From Cyanobium sp. CACIAM 14 (GTDB lineage: Bacteria; Cyanobacteriota; Cyanobacteriia; PCC-6307; Cyanobiaceae), in the NCBI GenBank assembly GCA_000708525.1, contig JMRP01000005.1, positions 58,274-122,273 on the forward strand: DNA of 64,000 nucleotides. The letters are read 5' to 3'. Each line of letters starts with the position of its first letter. Within the stretch, counting starts at the first letter, position 1. The translations under genes were made by a program, and so were the position numbers. Shown here in pieces: positions 50,293 through 61,316 of the stretch. The notes beneath the pieces were generated by a model. The model made no database searches. It was not told the origin of the DNA and worked only from the letters and a program-made list of their open reading frames with translations.

Positions 50293-53217
50293 ATGGAGCG
50301 GGAGAAACCCCTGTTGCTGCTGGTGGATGGCCACTCCCTGGCCTTCCGCAGCTTCTACGCCTTCGCCAAGGGCGGGGAAGGGGGCCTGAGCACCAAGGAG
50401 GGGGTCCCCACCAGCGTCACCTACGGCTTCCTCAAGGCCCTGCTCGACAACTGCAAGGGGCTGGCCCCCCAGGGGGTGGTGATCGCCTTCGACACCGCCG
50501 AACCCACCTTCCGCCACGAAGCGGACACCGCCTACAAGGCGCACCGGGAGGAGGCACCCGAGCACTTCTTCACCGATCTGGCCAATCTGCAGCGCATCCT
50601 GCAGGACTGTCTCGACCTGCCCCTGGCGATGGCACCGGGCTACGAGGCCGACGACGTGCTTGGCACGCTGGCCAACCGGGCGGCGGACGACGGCTGGCGG
50701 GTGCGGATCCTCTCCGGCGACCGGGACCTGTTCCAGCTGGTGGACGATGCGCGGGACATCGCCGTCCTTTACATGGCCGGCGGCCCCTACGCGAAGAACA
50801 GCGGCCCCATCGAGATCCGCCGGGCCCAGGTGATCGAGAAGCTGGGCGTGCCGCCGGAGGGGGTGGTGGACCTCAAGGCCCTCACCGGCGACAGCTCCGA
50901 CAACATCCCGGGGGTGAAGGGCGTCGGCCCCAAGACGGCCCTGGGCCTGCTGCGGGCCCACGGCGACCTGGAGGGGATCTACGCCGCCCTCGATCAGCAG
51001 AAGGGGGCCCTCAGAACCAAGCTGGAGACGGACCGGGACAACGCCTTCCGCTCCCGCATGCTGGCGGAGATCCTGGTGGGGATTCCCCTGCCGGAGGAAC
51101 CCCGCCTGAGCCTGGGCACGGTGGATCCCGAGGTGCTGGCGGCGCGCCTCAGGGAGCTGGAACTGTTCAGCCTGGTGAAGCAGGTGGAGGGCTTCACCCG
51201 CATCTTCTCGGCCGATCACTCCGTGGCGGCCGGGGATGCCGCCGTGCCCGCCGAAGCCCCGGAGGTCGCCGCCGCTGCCCCCGCCGCCACGCCCAGCGCC
51301 GACAGCGACCCCTCGCCGCTGCCGGCCCTGGAGCCGCAGCTCGTCACCACCCCGGAGGTCCTGGCCGCCCTGATCGAGCGGCTGATGGCCTGCACCGATC
51401 CGGCGGCACCGGTGGCGCTCGACACCGAGACCACCTCCCTCAACCCCTTCCAGGCGGAACTGGTGGGCATCGGCCTTTGCTGGGGAGAGGGTCCGGCGGA
51501 TCTGGCCTACGTGCCCATCGGCCACCGCAGCGCCCCGGCCGAGGATCTGCTCAGCACCCCGCCGCCGCAGCAGCTGCCCCTCGATGCGGTGCTGCTGGCC
51601 CTGGGACCCTGGCTGGCCAGCGCCGGGCATCCCAAGACCCTCCAGAACGCCAAGTACGACCGTCTGATCCTGCTGCGCCACGGGCTGGCCCTGGGCGGTG
51701 TGGTGATGGACACCCTGCTGGCGGACTACCTGCGGGACGCCAACGACAAGCATGGCCTGGAAGCCATGGCGGAGCGTGCCTTCGGGCTGCGGCCCACGGC
51801 CTACGGCGAACTGGTGGGCCGGGGCCAGACCTTCGCCGATGTCCCGATCCCAGCCGCGTCGCTCTACTGCGGCATGGACGTGCATCTCACCCGTCGGCTG
51901 ACGGGCCTGCTGCGCCGGCAGCTCGAAGCCATGGGGCCGGCCCTGCCGCAGCTGCTGGAGCAGGTGGAGCTGCCCCTGGAGCCGGTGCTGGCCCAGATGG
52001 AGGCCACCGGCATCCGCATCGACGTGCCCTACCTCGCGGAGCTGGCCGCGGAGATGGGGGCCACCCTGGCACGGCTGGAGCAGGAGGCCCAGGAGGCGGC
52101 GGGGGTGGCCTTCAACCTGTCCTCCCCGAAGCAGCTGGGGGAGCTGCTGTTCGACACCCTGGGGCTCGACCGTAAGAAGTCACGCCGCACCAAGACCGGC
52201 TGGAGCACCGACGCGGCGGTGCTGGAGAAGCTGGAGGACGACCACCCGGTGGTGAAGCTGGTGCTGGAGCACCGCACCCTCAGCAAGCTGCTGAGCACCT
52301 ACGTGGAGGCCCTGCCGGCCCTGGTGGAACCGGAGACCGGGCGGGTGCACACCGATTTCAACCAGGCCGTGACCGCCACCGGCCGGCTGTCGAGCAGCAA
52401 CCCCAACCTGCAGAACATCCCCGTGCGCACGGAATTCAGCCGCCGCATCCGCAAGGCCTTCCTGCCCCAGGAAGGCTGGCAGCTGATCAGCGCCGACTAT
52501 TCCCAGATCGAGCTGCGCATCCTCACCCACCTCTCCGGGGAGCCGCTGCTGGTGAAGGCCTACAACGAGGGGGATGACGTGCACGCCCTCACCGCCCGGC
52601 TGCTGCTGGACATCGAGGAGGTTTCGCCGGAGGAGCGGCGGCTGGGCAAGACGATCAACTTCGGGGTGATCTACGGCATGGGCGCCCAGCGGCTGGCCCG
52701 CGAGACGGGCCTGGGCCAGGCGCGGGCCAGGGAGTTCCTGAGCCTCTACAAGCAGCGCTATCCGATGGTCTTCGCCTTCCTGGAGCTCCAGGAGCGGCTG
52801 GCCCTCAGCCGCGGTTACGTGGAGACGATCCTGGGGCGCCGCCGTCCCTTCCACTTCGATCCCGCCGGGCTGGGGCGGCTGCGGGGCAGGGATCCGCTGG
52901 AGATCGACCTGGAGGTGGCCCGCCGCGGCGGCATGGAGGCCCAGCAGCTGCGGGCCGCCGCCAACGCGCCGATCCAGGGCTCCAGCGCCGACATCATCAA
53001 GCTGGCCATGGTGCGGCTGCAGCGGGAGCTCACGGCCGCGGCGCTACCGGCCCGGCTGCTGCTGCAGGTGCACGACGAACTGGTGCTGGAGGCGGCTCCG
53101 GAGGCGCTGGAGACCGTGCGGGAGCTGACCCGCCGCACCATGGAGCAGGCCGTTCAGCTGCAGGTTCCCCTGGCCGTGGAGACCGGCGTGGGTCCCAACT
53201 GGATGGAGGCGAAATAG
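50293..53217 (+). CDS. polA: DNA polymerase I
   Basis: 'LLLVDGHSLAFRSFYAF', 'SGDRDLFQLV', 'TSLNPFQAELVGIGLCW', 'RLSSSNPNLQNIPVRTEFSRRIRKAF', 'ADYSQIELRILTHLSGE', 'LLQVHDELVLEA'; start ATG 50293. Confidence 0.97.
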   Translation: MEREKPLLLLVDGHSLAFRSFYAFAKGGEGGLSTKEGVPTSVTYGFLKALLDNCKGLAPQGVVIAFDTAEPTFRHEADTAYKAHREEAPEHFFTDLANLQRILQDCLDLPLAMAPGYEADDVLGTLANRAADDGWRVRILSGDRDLFQLVDDARDIAVLYMAGGPYAKNSGPIEIRRAQVIEKLGVPPEGVVDLKALTGDSSDNIPGVKGVGPKTALGLLRAHGDLEGIYAALDQQKGALRTKLETDRDNAFRSRMLAEILVGIPLPEEPRLSLGTVDPEVLAARLRELELFSLVKQVEGFTRIFSADHSVAAGDAAVPAEAPEVAAAAPAATPSADSDPSPLPALEPQLVTTPEVLAALIERLMACTDPAAPVALDTETTSLNPFQAELVGIGLCWGEGPADLAYVPIGHRSAPAEDLLSTPPPQQLPLDAVLLALGPWLASAGHPKTLQNAKYDRLILLRHGLALGGVVMDTLLADYLRDANDKHGLEAMAERAFGLRPTAYGELVGRGQTFADVPIPAASLYCGMDVHLTRRLTGLLRRQLEAMGPALPQLLEQVELPLEPVLAQMEATGIRIDVPYLAELAAEMGATLARLEQEAQEAAGVAFNLSSPKQLGELLFDTLGLDRKKSRRTKTGWSTDAAVLEKLEDDHPVVKLVLEHRTLSKLLSTYVEALPALVEPETGRVHTDFNQAVTATGRLSSSNPNLQNIPVRTEFSRRIRKAFLPQEGWQLISADYSQIELRILTHLSGEPLLVKAYNEGDDVHALTARLLLDIEEVSPEERRLGKTINFGVIYGMGAQRLARETGLGQARAREFLSLYKQRYPMVFAFLELQERLALSRGYVETILGRRRPFHFDPAGLGRLRGRDPLEIDLEVARRGGMEAQQLRAAANAPIQGSSADIIKLAMVRLQRELTAAALPARLLLQVHDELVLEAAPEALETVRELTRRTMEQAVQLQVPLAVETGVGPNWMEAK

Positions 53218-53260
53218 GCCCGCGAAGGTAGGCTGCGCGCCAGCCATGTAGCCGTCATCG

Positions 53261-54160
53261 ATGCCTGAACCGGTGCGGGTGCTGCTGACCGGCCGCCACG
53301 GTCAGCTGGGCCAGGCCCTGGTGGCGCATGCACCGGAGGGCATCGCACTGATCGCCACGGGCCGGGACAGCCTGGATCTGGCCGATGGGGCCGCCTGCCG
53401 GGAGGCGGTGGAGCGCCACCGGCCCGACTGGGTGCTCAACGCCGGCGCCTACACCGCCGTGGACCGGGCCGAGACGGAGGCGGAGCTGGCCGAGGCGGTG
53501 AACGCCGGCGCCCCCGCGGCCTTCGCCGAGGCCCTCGCCGCCGTCGGTGGCCGGCTGCTGCAGGTGAGCACGGATTTCGTCTTCGGCGGGGACCAGGGCC
53601 ACCCCTACGCCCCGGAGCAGCCGCTGCGGCCCCTGGGGGTCTACGGTGCCACCAAGGCCGAGGGGGAGCGACGGGCGGCGACGGCCCTGCCCCCCGAGAG
53701 GCTGTGCCTGCTGCGCACCAGCTGGGTGTATGGACCGGTGGGGGCGAACTTCTGCCTCACCATGCTGCGGCTGCACCGGGCCAGGGCCGCCGCCGGCGAA
53801 CCCCTGGGGGTGGTGGCCGACCAGGTGGGCTGTCCCACCGCCACCCACACCCTGGCCGAGGCCTGCTGGCGCGCGATCCAGCAGGGGCTGAGCGGGCCGC
53901 ACCACTGGAGCGACTGCGGCGCCGCCAGCTGGTACGACTTCGCCGTGGCGATCGGGGAGCGGGCGACGGCCTGCGGGCTGCTCGAACGGCCCGCCCAGGT
54001 GCGGCCGATCAGCACCGCCGACTACCCCACACCGGCCCGGCGCCCCAGTTATTCCCTGCTGGACTGCACCGCCACCCGCCGCGCGCTGGGGATCGCGGGG
54101 CGGCACTGGCAGGCCGCCCTCGCCGAGGTGCTGGCCCAGGTTCCGCCGCCCCCCGCCTGA
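53261..54160 (+). CDS. rfbD: dTDP-4-dehydrorhamnose reductase
   Basis: 'VLLTGRHGQLGQALVAHAPEGIALIATGRDSLDL', 'VLNAGAYTAVDRAE', 'STDFVFGGDQGHPY', 'RPSYSLLDCTATRRALGI'. Confidence 0.92.
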   Translation: MPEPVRVLLTGRHGQLGQALVAHAPEGIALIATGRDSLDLADGAACREAVERHRPDWVLNAGAYTAVDRAETEAELAEAVNAGAPAAFAEALAAVGGRLLQVSTDFVFGGDQGHPYAPEQPLRPLGVYGATKAEGERRAATALPPERLCLLRTSWVYGPVGANFCLTMLRLHRARAAAGEPLGVVADQVGCPTATHTLAEACWRAIQQGLSGPHHWSDCGAASWYDFAVAIGERATACGLLERPAQVRPISTADYPTPARRPSYSLLDCTATRRALGIAGRHWQAALAEVLAQVPPPPA

Positions 54161-54236
54161 ACCCGCTGCCGACGCCACCCCGCCCACCGCACCCATCTCC
54201 CTGCCCAGTCCCGCCAGTCCCGCCACTCCCGCCCCG

Positions 54237-55384
54237 ATGGATCCCACCACCCCCTCCGCCCTCGATCTGCCGGTGCTGCTCGCCGGCCGCCGCCGCATCC
54301 TGGTGACGGGCGGGGCCGGCTTCATCGGCGGGGCCCTGGTGCGTCGCCTGCTGCGGGACAGCGCGGCGACGGTGTTCAATCTCGACAAGATGGGCTACGC
54401 CAGCGACCTGCTGGGCATCCACAACACCCTGGCGGCACTGGGGGCGGCGGCCGAGGGACCCGACGGGCCGCGCCACCGGCTGCTGGCGGTGGACCTGGCG
54501 GACGCCGCGGCCACCGCCGAAGCGGTACGGACGGCGGATCCCGATCTGGTGCTGCACCTGGCGGCCGAGAGCCACGTCGACCGCTCGATCGACGATCCGG
54601 GGGCCTTCCTGGTGAGCAACGTGATGGGCACCTACCACCTGCTGCAGTCGGTTCGGGCCCACTGGGAGGGGCTGCCGGCGGAGCGGCGGGAGCGCTTCCG
54701 CCTCCATCACATCAGCACCGACGAGGTGTTCGGCTCCCTGGGGGCCACCGGGCGCTTCTCGGAGACCACCCCCTACGATCCGCGCAGCCCCTACTCGGCC
54801 AGCAAGGCGGGCAGCGATCACCTGGTGCAGGCCTGGCACCACACCTACGGGCTGCCCGCGGTGCTCACCAACTGCAGCAACAACTACGGGCCCTGGCAGT
54901 TCCCCGAGAAGCTGATCCCGGTGGTGATCCTCAAGGCCGCCGCCGGCGAGCCGATCCCCCTCTACGGCGACGGGGCCAACGTGCGCGACTGGCTCTACGT
55001 GGAGGATCACGTGGAGGCCCTGCTGCTGGCCGCCACCTGCGGCACGGTGGGCCGCAGCTACTGCGTCGGCGGCCACGGCGAGCGCACGAACAAGGAAGTG
55101 GTTCAGGCCATCTGCGCCCTGCTCGACGCCCTGCGTCCCGCCCGCGCCCCCCACGCCGCCCTGATCACGCCGGTGGCCGACCGGCCCGGCCACGACCGGC
55201 GCTACGCCATCGATCCTTCGCGGATCAGCGGCGAACTGGGCTGGCAGCCCCGCCATCGTTTCGAAGAGGGGCTGGAGCGCACCGTGCGCTGGTACCTCGA
55301 GCACTCCGACTGGTGCGACGAAGTGCGGGGGCGGGCCGGCTACAGCGGCGGACGCCTGGGCCAGGCCGGGACGGGAGCGGGCCG

Positions 55385-55388
<4 letters not shown>
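54237..55388 (+). CDS. rfbB: dTDP-glucose 4,6-dehydratase
   Basis: '[42 protein letters not shown]', '[30 protein letters not shown]', '[13 protein letters not shown]', '[22 protein letters not shown]'. Confidence 0.95.
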
Positions 55389-56860
<1,472 letters not shown>

Positions 56861-56864
56861 GGCC

Positions 56865-58388
56865 CTACGCGAGCCGGTCGAGCACCGCCTGGATCGGGAT
56901 CACGCTGCGACCGGGATCCCCGGGGTCGGCAGAGCTGTCGACCACCTGCCAGTCGAGCCCGGCGGCGCGGCCCAGCAGTTCCAGCATCAGCCAGGCACCA
57001 CCCTGGGGCCGGATCTCGATCATGCGCGCGCCCTGCGAAGCGAGGAAGGCATTGGCGAGCCCGGCGCCGTGGATGCCCACGAAGCCACGGGCCCGGCCGA
57101 TCAGACCATTGAGCGCGCGGATGTCGTGACGCCCTGGGTCGAGGATCAGCACCCCATGGTTGCTGAGCCGCTCGAGCAGGTCCGGGTAGTTGCTGAAATG
57201 GCGGCCCTGGGGAGCTTCGGTGGGAGCGGCCAGATCACGGCTGAAGCAGATCCAGTGATCCTGCAGCGCCACCTCGGCGGATGGCTGCTGCAGCGCCCCG
57301 CGCAGCAGCTCCAGGCCCTCGCGGTAGTCGTCGATGGCGAAGAACCACTCCCGCCGGGGGTGAGGGTGGAAGCCGCTGCCACCGTTGAAGGCCACCGGTT
57401 GCAGCACCAGCCGTTCGACGCGGAAGGCGCCGGGGAGATCCCCTCGGAAGCGCACCTCGCCGGGCCAGAGCAGACGGCGCAGATGGCCGAGATTGGCGTG
57501 GGTTTCGCGACTGGCCAGCAGGGTCAGCGGCCCAAGCTCGCTGGAGAGCCGGCGCATCGCCGCCAGCTGGGGCAGGCTGTCGGAGAAGAAGTGGGCCAGG
57601 TTGCGGTGGCCGACGATGTCGTTCAGCAGGCACCAGGTGCCGGCCTGCGGCTCCAGGACAGGAGGCGGATCCGGCAGGGGCCGCAGGCCGATGCCGTCGC
57701 CGCGGCGTTCGAGCCGGTAACCGGCGACCCGCTGCATCCAGGGGGCATCCGGCCAACCCGGCGGGAGGTACTGGAGGGAGTCGCAGAACCACTGGCCGTC
57801 GGCGATGGCACCGATGGGCAGCACCACGGCGTTGCTGGCCGGGTGATGGCTGAGGCGATGGGTGTGGAGCGGCTCCGGCCAGGGGAAGGGTGCGGCGGTC
57901 AGGGTGGGCGCGAGGAAGCCACGGGGAATGACGGCCGCCGCCTCGAGCTGCTGACGCGTCGCTGCGATCCATTCCTGCTGAGTGGGATGGAGCTCCAGCA
58001 ACCGATCGATCAGTGGCAGAGCCTGGGCGGACAGATGGGGATCGGCCTCGCCCTGCTCGTGGATCCACAGCGCGCCGTAGCGGCAGAACTGCTCCTCCAT
58101 CACCGCCACCCAGTCAGGCTCCTCGGAGTCGGTGGCCAGCAGCCAGCCGAAGAGCCGGGCGCCCCCGAGGGCCAGGGCGATGGCCTCCGCTCGGCGCTCC
58201 CCGGGCAAGGTCAGCATGCTCTGGTGGCACGCGGCTCCGAGCTGCCGCAACCGCTGACGTTCGGCCGGATCCGGCCCTTCCCGGACCTCCCCCGGCGGGA
58301 TGCCGGCCCAGTGGCGGCAGGCCTCGGCGAGCTCGGGGCTCAGAGCTCCGAGCGGATCAGGCTGGGGCTGGCCGGAAGCGGCGCTCAT
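56865..58388 (-). CDS. GT61/DUF563-type glycosyltransferase with extra N-terminal domain
   Basis: C-terminal 'RRDLAAPTEAP...SNYPDLLERLSNHGVLILDPGRHDIRALNGLIGRARGFVGIHGAGLANAFLASQGARMIEIRPQ' is GT61-like; start ATG at 58388. Confidence 0.75.
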   Translation of the reverse strand: MSAASGQPQPDPLGALSPELAEACRHWAGIPPGEVREGPDPAERQRLRQLGAACHQSMLTLPGERRAEAIALALGGARLFGWLLATDSEEPDWVAVMEEQFCRYGALWIHEQGEADPHLSAQALPLIDRLLELHPTQQEWIAATRQQLEAAAVIPRGFLAPTLTAAPFPWPEPLHTHRLSHHPASNAVVLPIGAIADGQWFCDSLQYLPPGWPDAPWMQRVAGYRLERRGDGIGLRPLPDPPPVLEPQAGTWCLLNDIVGHRNLAHFFSDSLPQLAAMRRLSSELGPLTLLASRETHANLGHLRRLLWPGEVRFRGDLPGAFRVERLVLQPVAFNGGSGFHPHPRREWFFAIDDYREGLELLRGALQQPSAEVALQDHWICFSRDLAAPTEAPQGRHFSNYPDLLERLSNHGVLILDPGRHDIRALNGLIGRARGFVGIHGAGLANAFLASQGARMIEIRPQGGAWLMLELLGRAAGLDWQVVDSSADPGDPGRSVIPIQAVLDRLA

Positions 58389-58500
58389 GGCTTCGGCGCG
58401 TCGCTGCTGACTCTGGCACTGGCCAGGGGCCGTCAGGAGACCATCGCCGCCATGATGACCCCACCTCGAGCACCCCGGCGGACAGGAGTCAAACCATCCG

Positions 58501-60000
58501 ATGGAGGTCAGCCCCCCGGTCACCCAGCCACCCTCAGCCGTCGCTGCGTGGCGGGATCGGGCCACCACACTCGACCTGGCCAGGGAATGCCTGAGGCGCC
58601 AGGGCCTGGTCAAGGTGGCGGAGCTGGTCTGGGAAGGGGTGATGGCGTCGGAAGCCCGCCTCGACAGCCACGATCAGCAGCTGCTGCTGGATCTGGGCCT
58701 GGCCTGCCATCGGCAGATGCTGGCCGAGGCCGCGGCTGACCCCGATCAGGCCATCGACCTGGCCTGCTGGGGAACCCGTCTCTTCGGGCATCTGCTAGAT
58801 CACGCCTCCCCCCAGGCCGAGTGGGTGGCGATCCACCATGAGCAGTTCTGCCGCTATGGATCCATCTGGATCCATGGGCGGCTGAAGGCGCCGGACGCCG
58901 GCCCGTCCTCCAGAGAGCGGCGGGACCTGCACGTCATGGCCCTGCAGATGCTGGAGCGGCTGGAGACCTATCACACGCCGCTGCCGGACTGGGTGCCGGA
59001 GCTGCGGCGGGAGTTGCTGGCCATGGAATCGGCCGCCGTCCCTGCCGCGCTGGCGGCCACCCCTGGGGGGGAGCCTCTCATCGCCATCGTGGGCAACTGC
59101 CAGAGCCATCCGCTGTTCCTGGGGCTGGAGCGGGCCCTGCCCTCCCATCGCTTCCACTTCTGCACTCCCGTGCATCTCGCCAGCAAGGAGGAGGTGGCGG
59201 AACTGCACCGGGTGCTGCGGCACACGCACCTTCTGGTGATGCACCGGATCACCCCGGGCTATCGCGACGGCATCGGCCTGGACGGCGCCACCCTGGAAGC
59301 CCTGCTGCCTGCAGGGGCCCGGGCCGTCGTGCTGCCGAATCTGCACTACGAGGGGTACCACCCCACGATCGGCTACGCCCATGACGACCGGGGCCAACTG
59401 CCCGCACTGGCGGCCGAATCCCCCCTCGGCGACTATCACGATTTCCTGGCGATGGCGGCCGCCGAGCAGGGGCTGGAAGCCGCGGCACTCCTGGCGCTGC
59501 CCGCCAATGCAGCCATGGAAGAACTGCTGCGAGGCTGGCACCGGCGATCGCTGCAGGAGCTGGCGAGGCGAGAACAGGATTGCGACCTGTGCCTCTCCCG
59601 ATGGCTGGAGGCGAACTACAACGCCCCCGACCATCCCCTGCCGCTATTTCACACCTTCAACCACCCCAGCAACCAGCTGCTGGAGCGGTTGCTCGGCGAC
59701 CTCATCCGGCTGCTGGAGCTGCCGGCGAGCGTGGAGCCTGCCACCATTCCCGGCACGGTGGAGAGCCTGGGGCGGCAGCGCCACGGGATCCTGCCCTGGA
59801 CGCGCCAGGCCCTGGCCCTGCCGGCCTGGGCCAGCGGCGATGGGCGCAGCGACTGGGAGAAGGCCTGGAGGCTGGAAGAGCAGCTGAACGCCTCGATCGC
59901 CTTCTACCGGCGGCACGACTGGCTTGTGGCGTGCAACCGCCAGCAGGAGAAGTTCCACCTGGCGGAAGATCTGCTCCGGCTTGCGCTCTCAGGCGACTGA
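58501..60000 (+). CDS. WcbI-domain polysaccharide biosynthesis protein with extra N-terminal domain
   Basis: 'IAIVGNCQSHPLFLGLERALPSHRFHFCTPVHLASKEEVAELHRVLRHTHLLVMHRITPGYRDGIGL...VVLPNLHYEGYHPTIGY'. Confidence 0.75.
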   Translation: MEVSPPVTQPPSAVAAWRDRATTLDLARECLRRQGLVKVAELVWEGVMASEARLDSHDQQLLLDLGLACHRQMLAEAAADPDQAIDLACWGTRLFGHLLDHASPQAEWVAIHHEQFCRYGSIWIHGRLKAPDAGPSSRERRDLHVMALQMLERLETYHTPLPDWVPELRRELLAMESAAVPAALAATPGGEPLIAIVGNCQSHPLFLGLERALPSHRFHFCTPVHLASKEEVAELHRVLRHTHLLVMHRITPGYRDGIGLDGATLEALLPAGARAVVLPNLHYEGYHPTIGYAHDDRGQLPALAAESPLGDYHDFLAMAAAEQGLEAAALLALPANAAMEELLRGWHRRSLQELARREQDCDLCLSRWLEANYNAPDHPLPLFHTFNHPSNQLLERLLGDLIRLLELPASVEPATIPGTVESLGRQRHGILPWTRQALALPAWASGDGRSDWEKAWRLEEQLNASIAFYRRHDWLVACNRQQEKFHLAEDLLRLALSGD

Positions 60001-60007
60001 ACCAGCG

Positions 60008-60922
60008 TCACGATGCCGCTCCTTGACGACGCAGTTCCTGGGGATCGTGAGGACGTTCGGCCATGACTACCAGAATCCAGGGAATCTCGGCTCCGAGGAT
60101 GCCATAGGAGGGAGAGTGAATGGCTTCGATCCGGGGATCCTCGAAGCCAGCATCACGCAGCTGATCGAGAAACTCCCAGCCAGGGATGCGGTAGACGAGC
60201 GAACCCCGTTCCGTCTCAAGCGGATCGCCGTGGTACTCGGGCTCCATCAGAAGTTCGGGGCCCTGATCCCGCCCGTGATGGAGGGCCTTCACGGTCGATT
60301 CAAACTGGCCATAGGCGAAGGGCACCGTGCCGATGAACATGCCCCCGGGGACGAGCACGCGGCAGATCGACCGGAGGGCCGCCGGCAGGTCGTAGACATG
60401 CTCCAGCACCTCGTTGCAGATCACCACATCGAAGCTTCGATCCTCGAAGCCGAGATGGCAGAGGTCTTCATGGCGCACCTGCTGGCGCCGGGAATCCTGA
60501 GGATCCGGAAGGTACTCGCTTCCCTGGTAGTGGCCCACGAGGCCCCGCAGACGCTCGGCAAATGGCGTGATGGCCTCCGGGCAGTAAAGACGCAGGTCTT
60601 CGAGGCGAGGGAGCGCGCCCGCTTCGATCCGCTGGCGCAGCAGCAGCAGCACGGCGCGCTGACGTGAAACGAGCCCGCCATGGCGAAGCGTTTCCCGGTA
60701 GTTGGTTCCCTCCAGCTGGAGATCCCCAGCCGCGATGGGGGTGTCGTCCAGCGGGTCATGAATACCGTTGAGGGCCATCAGACGCAGGCTGGTCTGCACG
60801 TGGCCGGCGAGAGAACTCCATTGCTGCTTGAAATCGCCGAGAAAAGCCTCCCTCTGGCGATAGGTGCGCTGATCCAGGACGGGAAACGCCAGAGGCACGG
60901 AACCTGCGAAGACCACCGCCAA
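60008..60922 (-). CDS. SAM-dependent methyltransferase (class I)
   Basis: 'VRHEDLCHLGFEDRSFDVVICNEVLEHVYDLPAALRSICRVLVPGGMFIGTVPF'. Confidence 0.85.
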   Translation of the reverse strand: MAVVFAGSVPLAFPVLDQRTYRQREAFLGDFKQQWSSLAGHVQTSLRLMALNGIHDPLDDTPIAAGDLQLEGTNYRETLRHGGLVSRQRAVLLLLRQRIEAGALPRLEDLRLYCPEAITPFAERLRGLVGHYQGSEYLPDPQDSRRQQVRHEDLCHLGFEDRSFDVVICNEVLEHVYDLPAALRSICRVLVPGGMFIGTVPFAYGQFESTVKALHHGRDQGPELLMEPEYHGDPLETERGSLVYRIPGWEFLDQLRDAGFEDPRIEAIHSPSYGILGAEIPWILVVMAERPHDPQELRRQGAAS

Positions 60923-61040
60923 ACCCTACCGAGAGCTCCCGGCGGAGGCACGGGATCTGCCCCGATGTCCCAGACGATGGGGCCATGGAGCTGCCACCGA
61001 TCGCTCGACGCTGCGGCGGGAAGCTTCTAAGCTCCTGTCC

Positions 61041-61301
61041 ATGAGTCAGACCTCCTCCACCGCAAGGGATCAGCCAGCCATCGATGCCGAGATTGCCAGC
61101 CTCAAGAGCCAGTTGGACGAGGCGCGCGACGAAGCGGAACTCAATCGTCTGCAGCTTCAGCAGGTTCAAGAGGAACTCGAATTCTACTTTTTGGCTCATC
61201 AGGAACTCCATCAGCTGCTGGAGCGGCACCGGCAGGAGGAGCGACGGGCGGAAGTCCTGATCGCGGCGTTGCTGGAGAGGATCGAAGCTACCAGTAGCTG
61301 A
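61041..61301 (+). CDS. Small coiled-coil protein with VQEELEFYF motif
   Basis: 86 aa, heptad-rich 'IASLKSQLDEARDEAELNRLQLQQVQEELEFYFLAHQELHQLLERHRQEERRAEVLIAALLERI'. Confidence 0.65.
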   Translation: MSQTSSTARDQPAIDAEIASLKSQLDEARDEAELNRLQLQQVQEELEFYFLAHQELHQLLERHRQEERRAEVLIAALLERIEATSS

Positions 61302-61316
61302 ATCGGCGCCCAGCGG

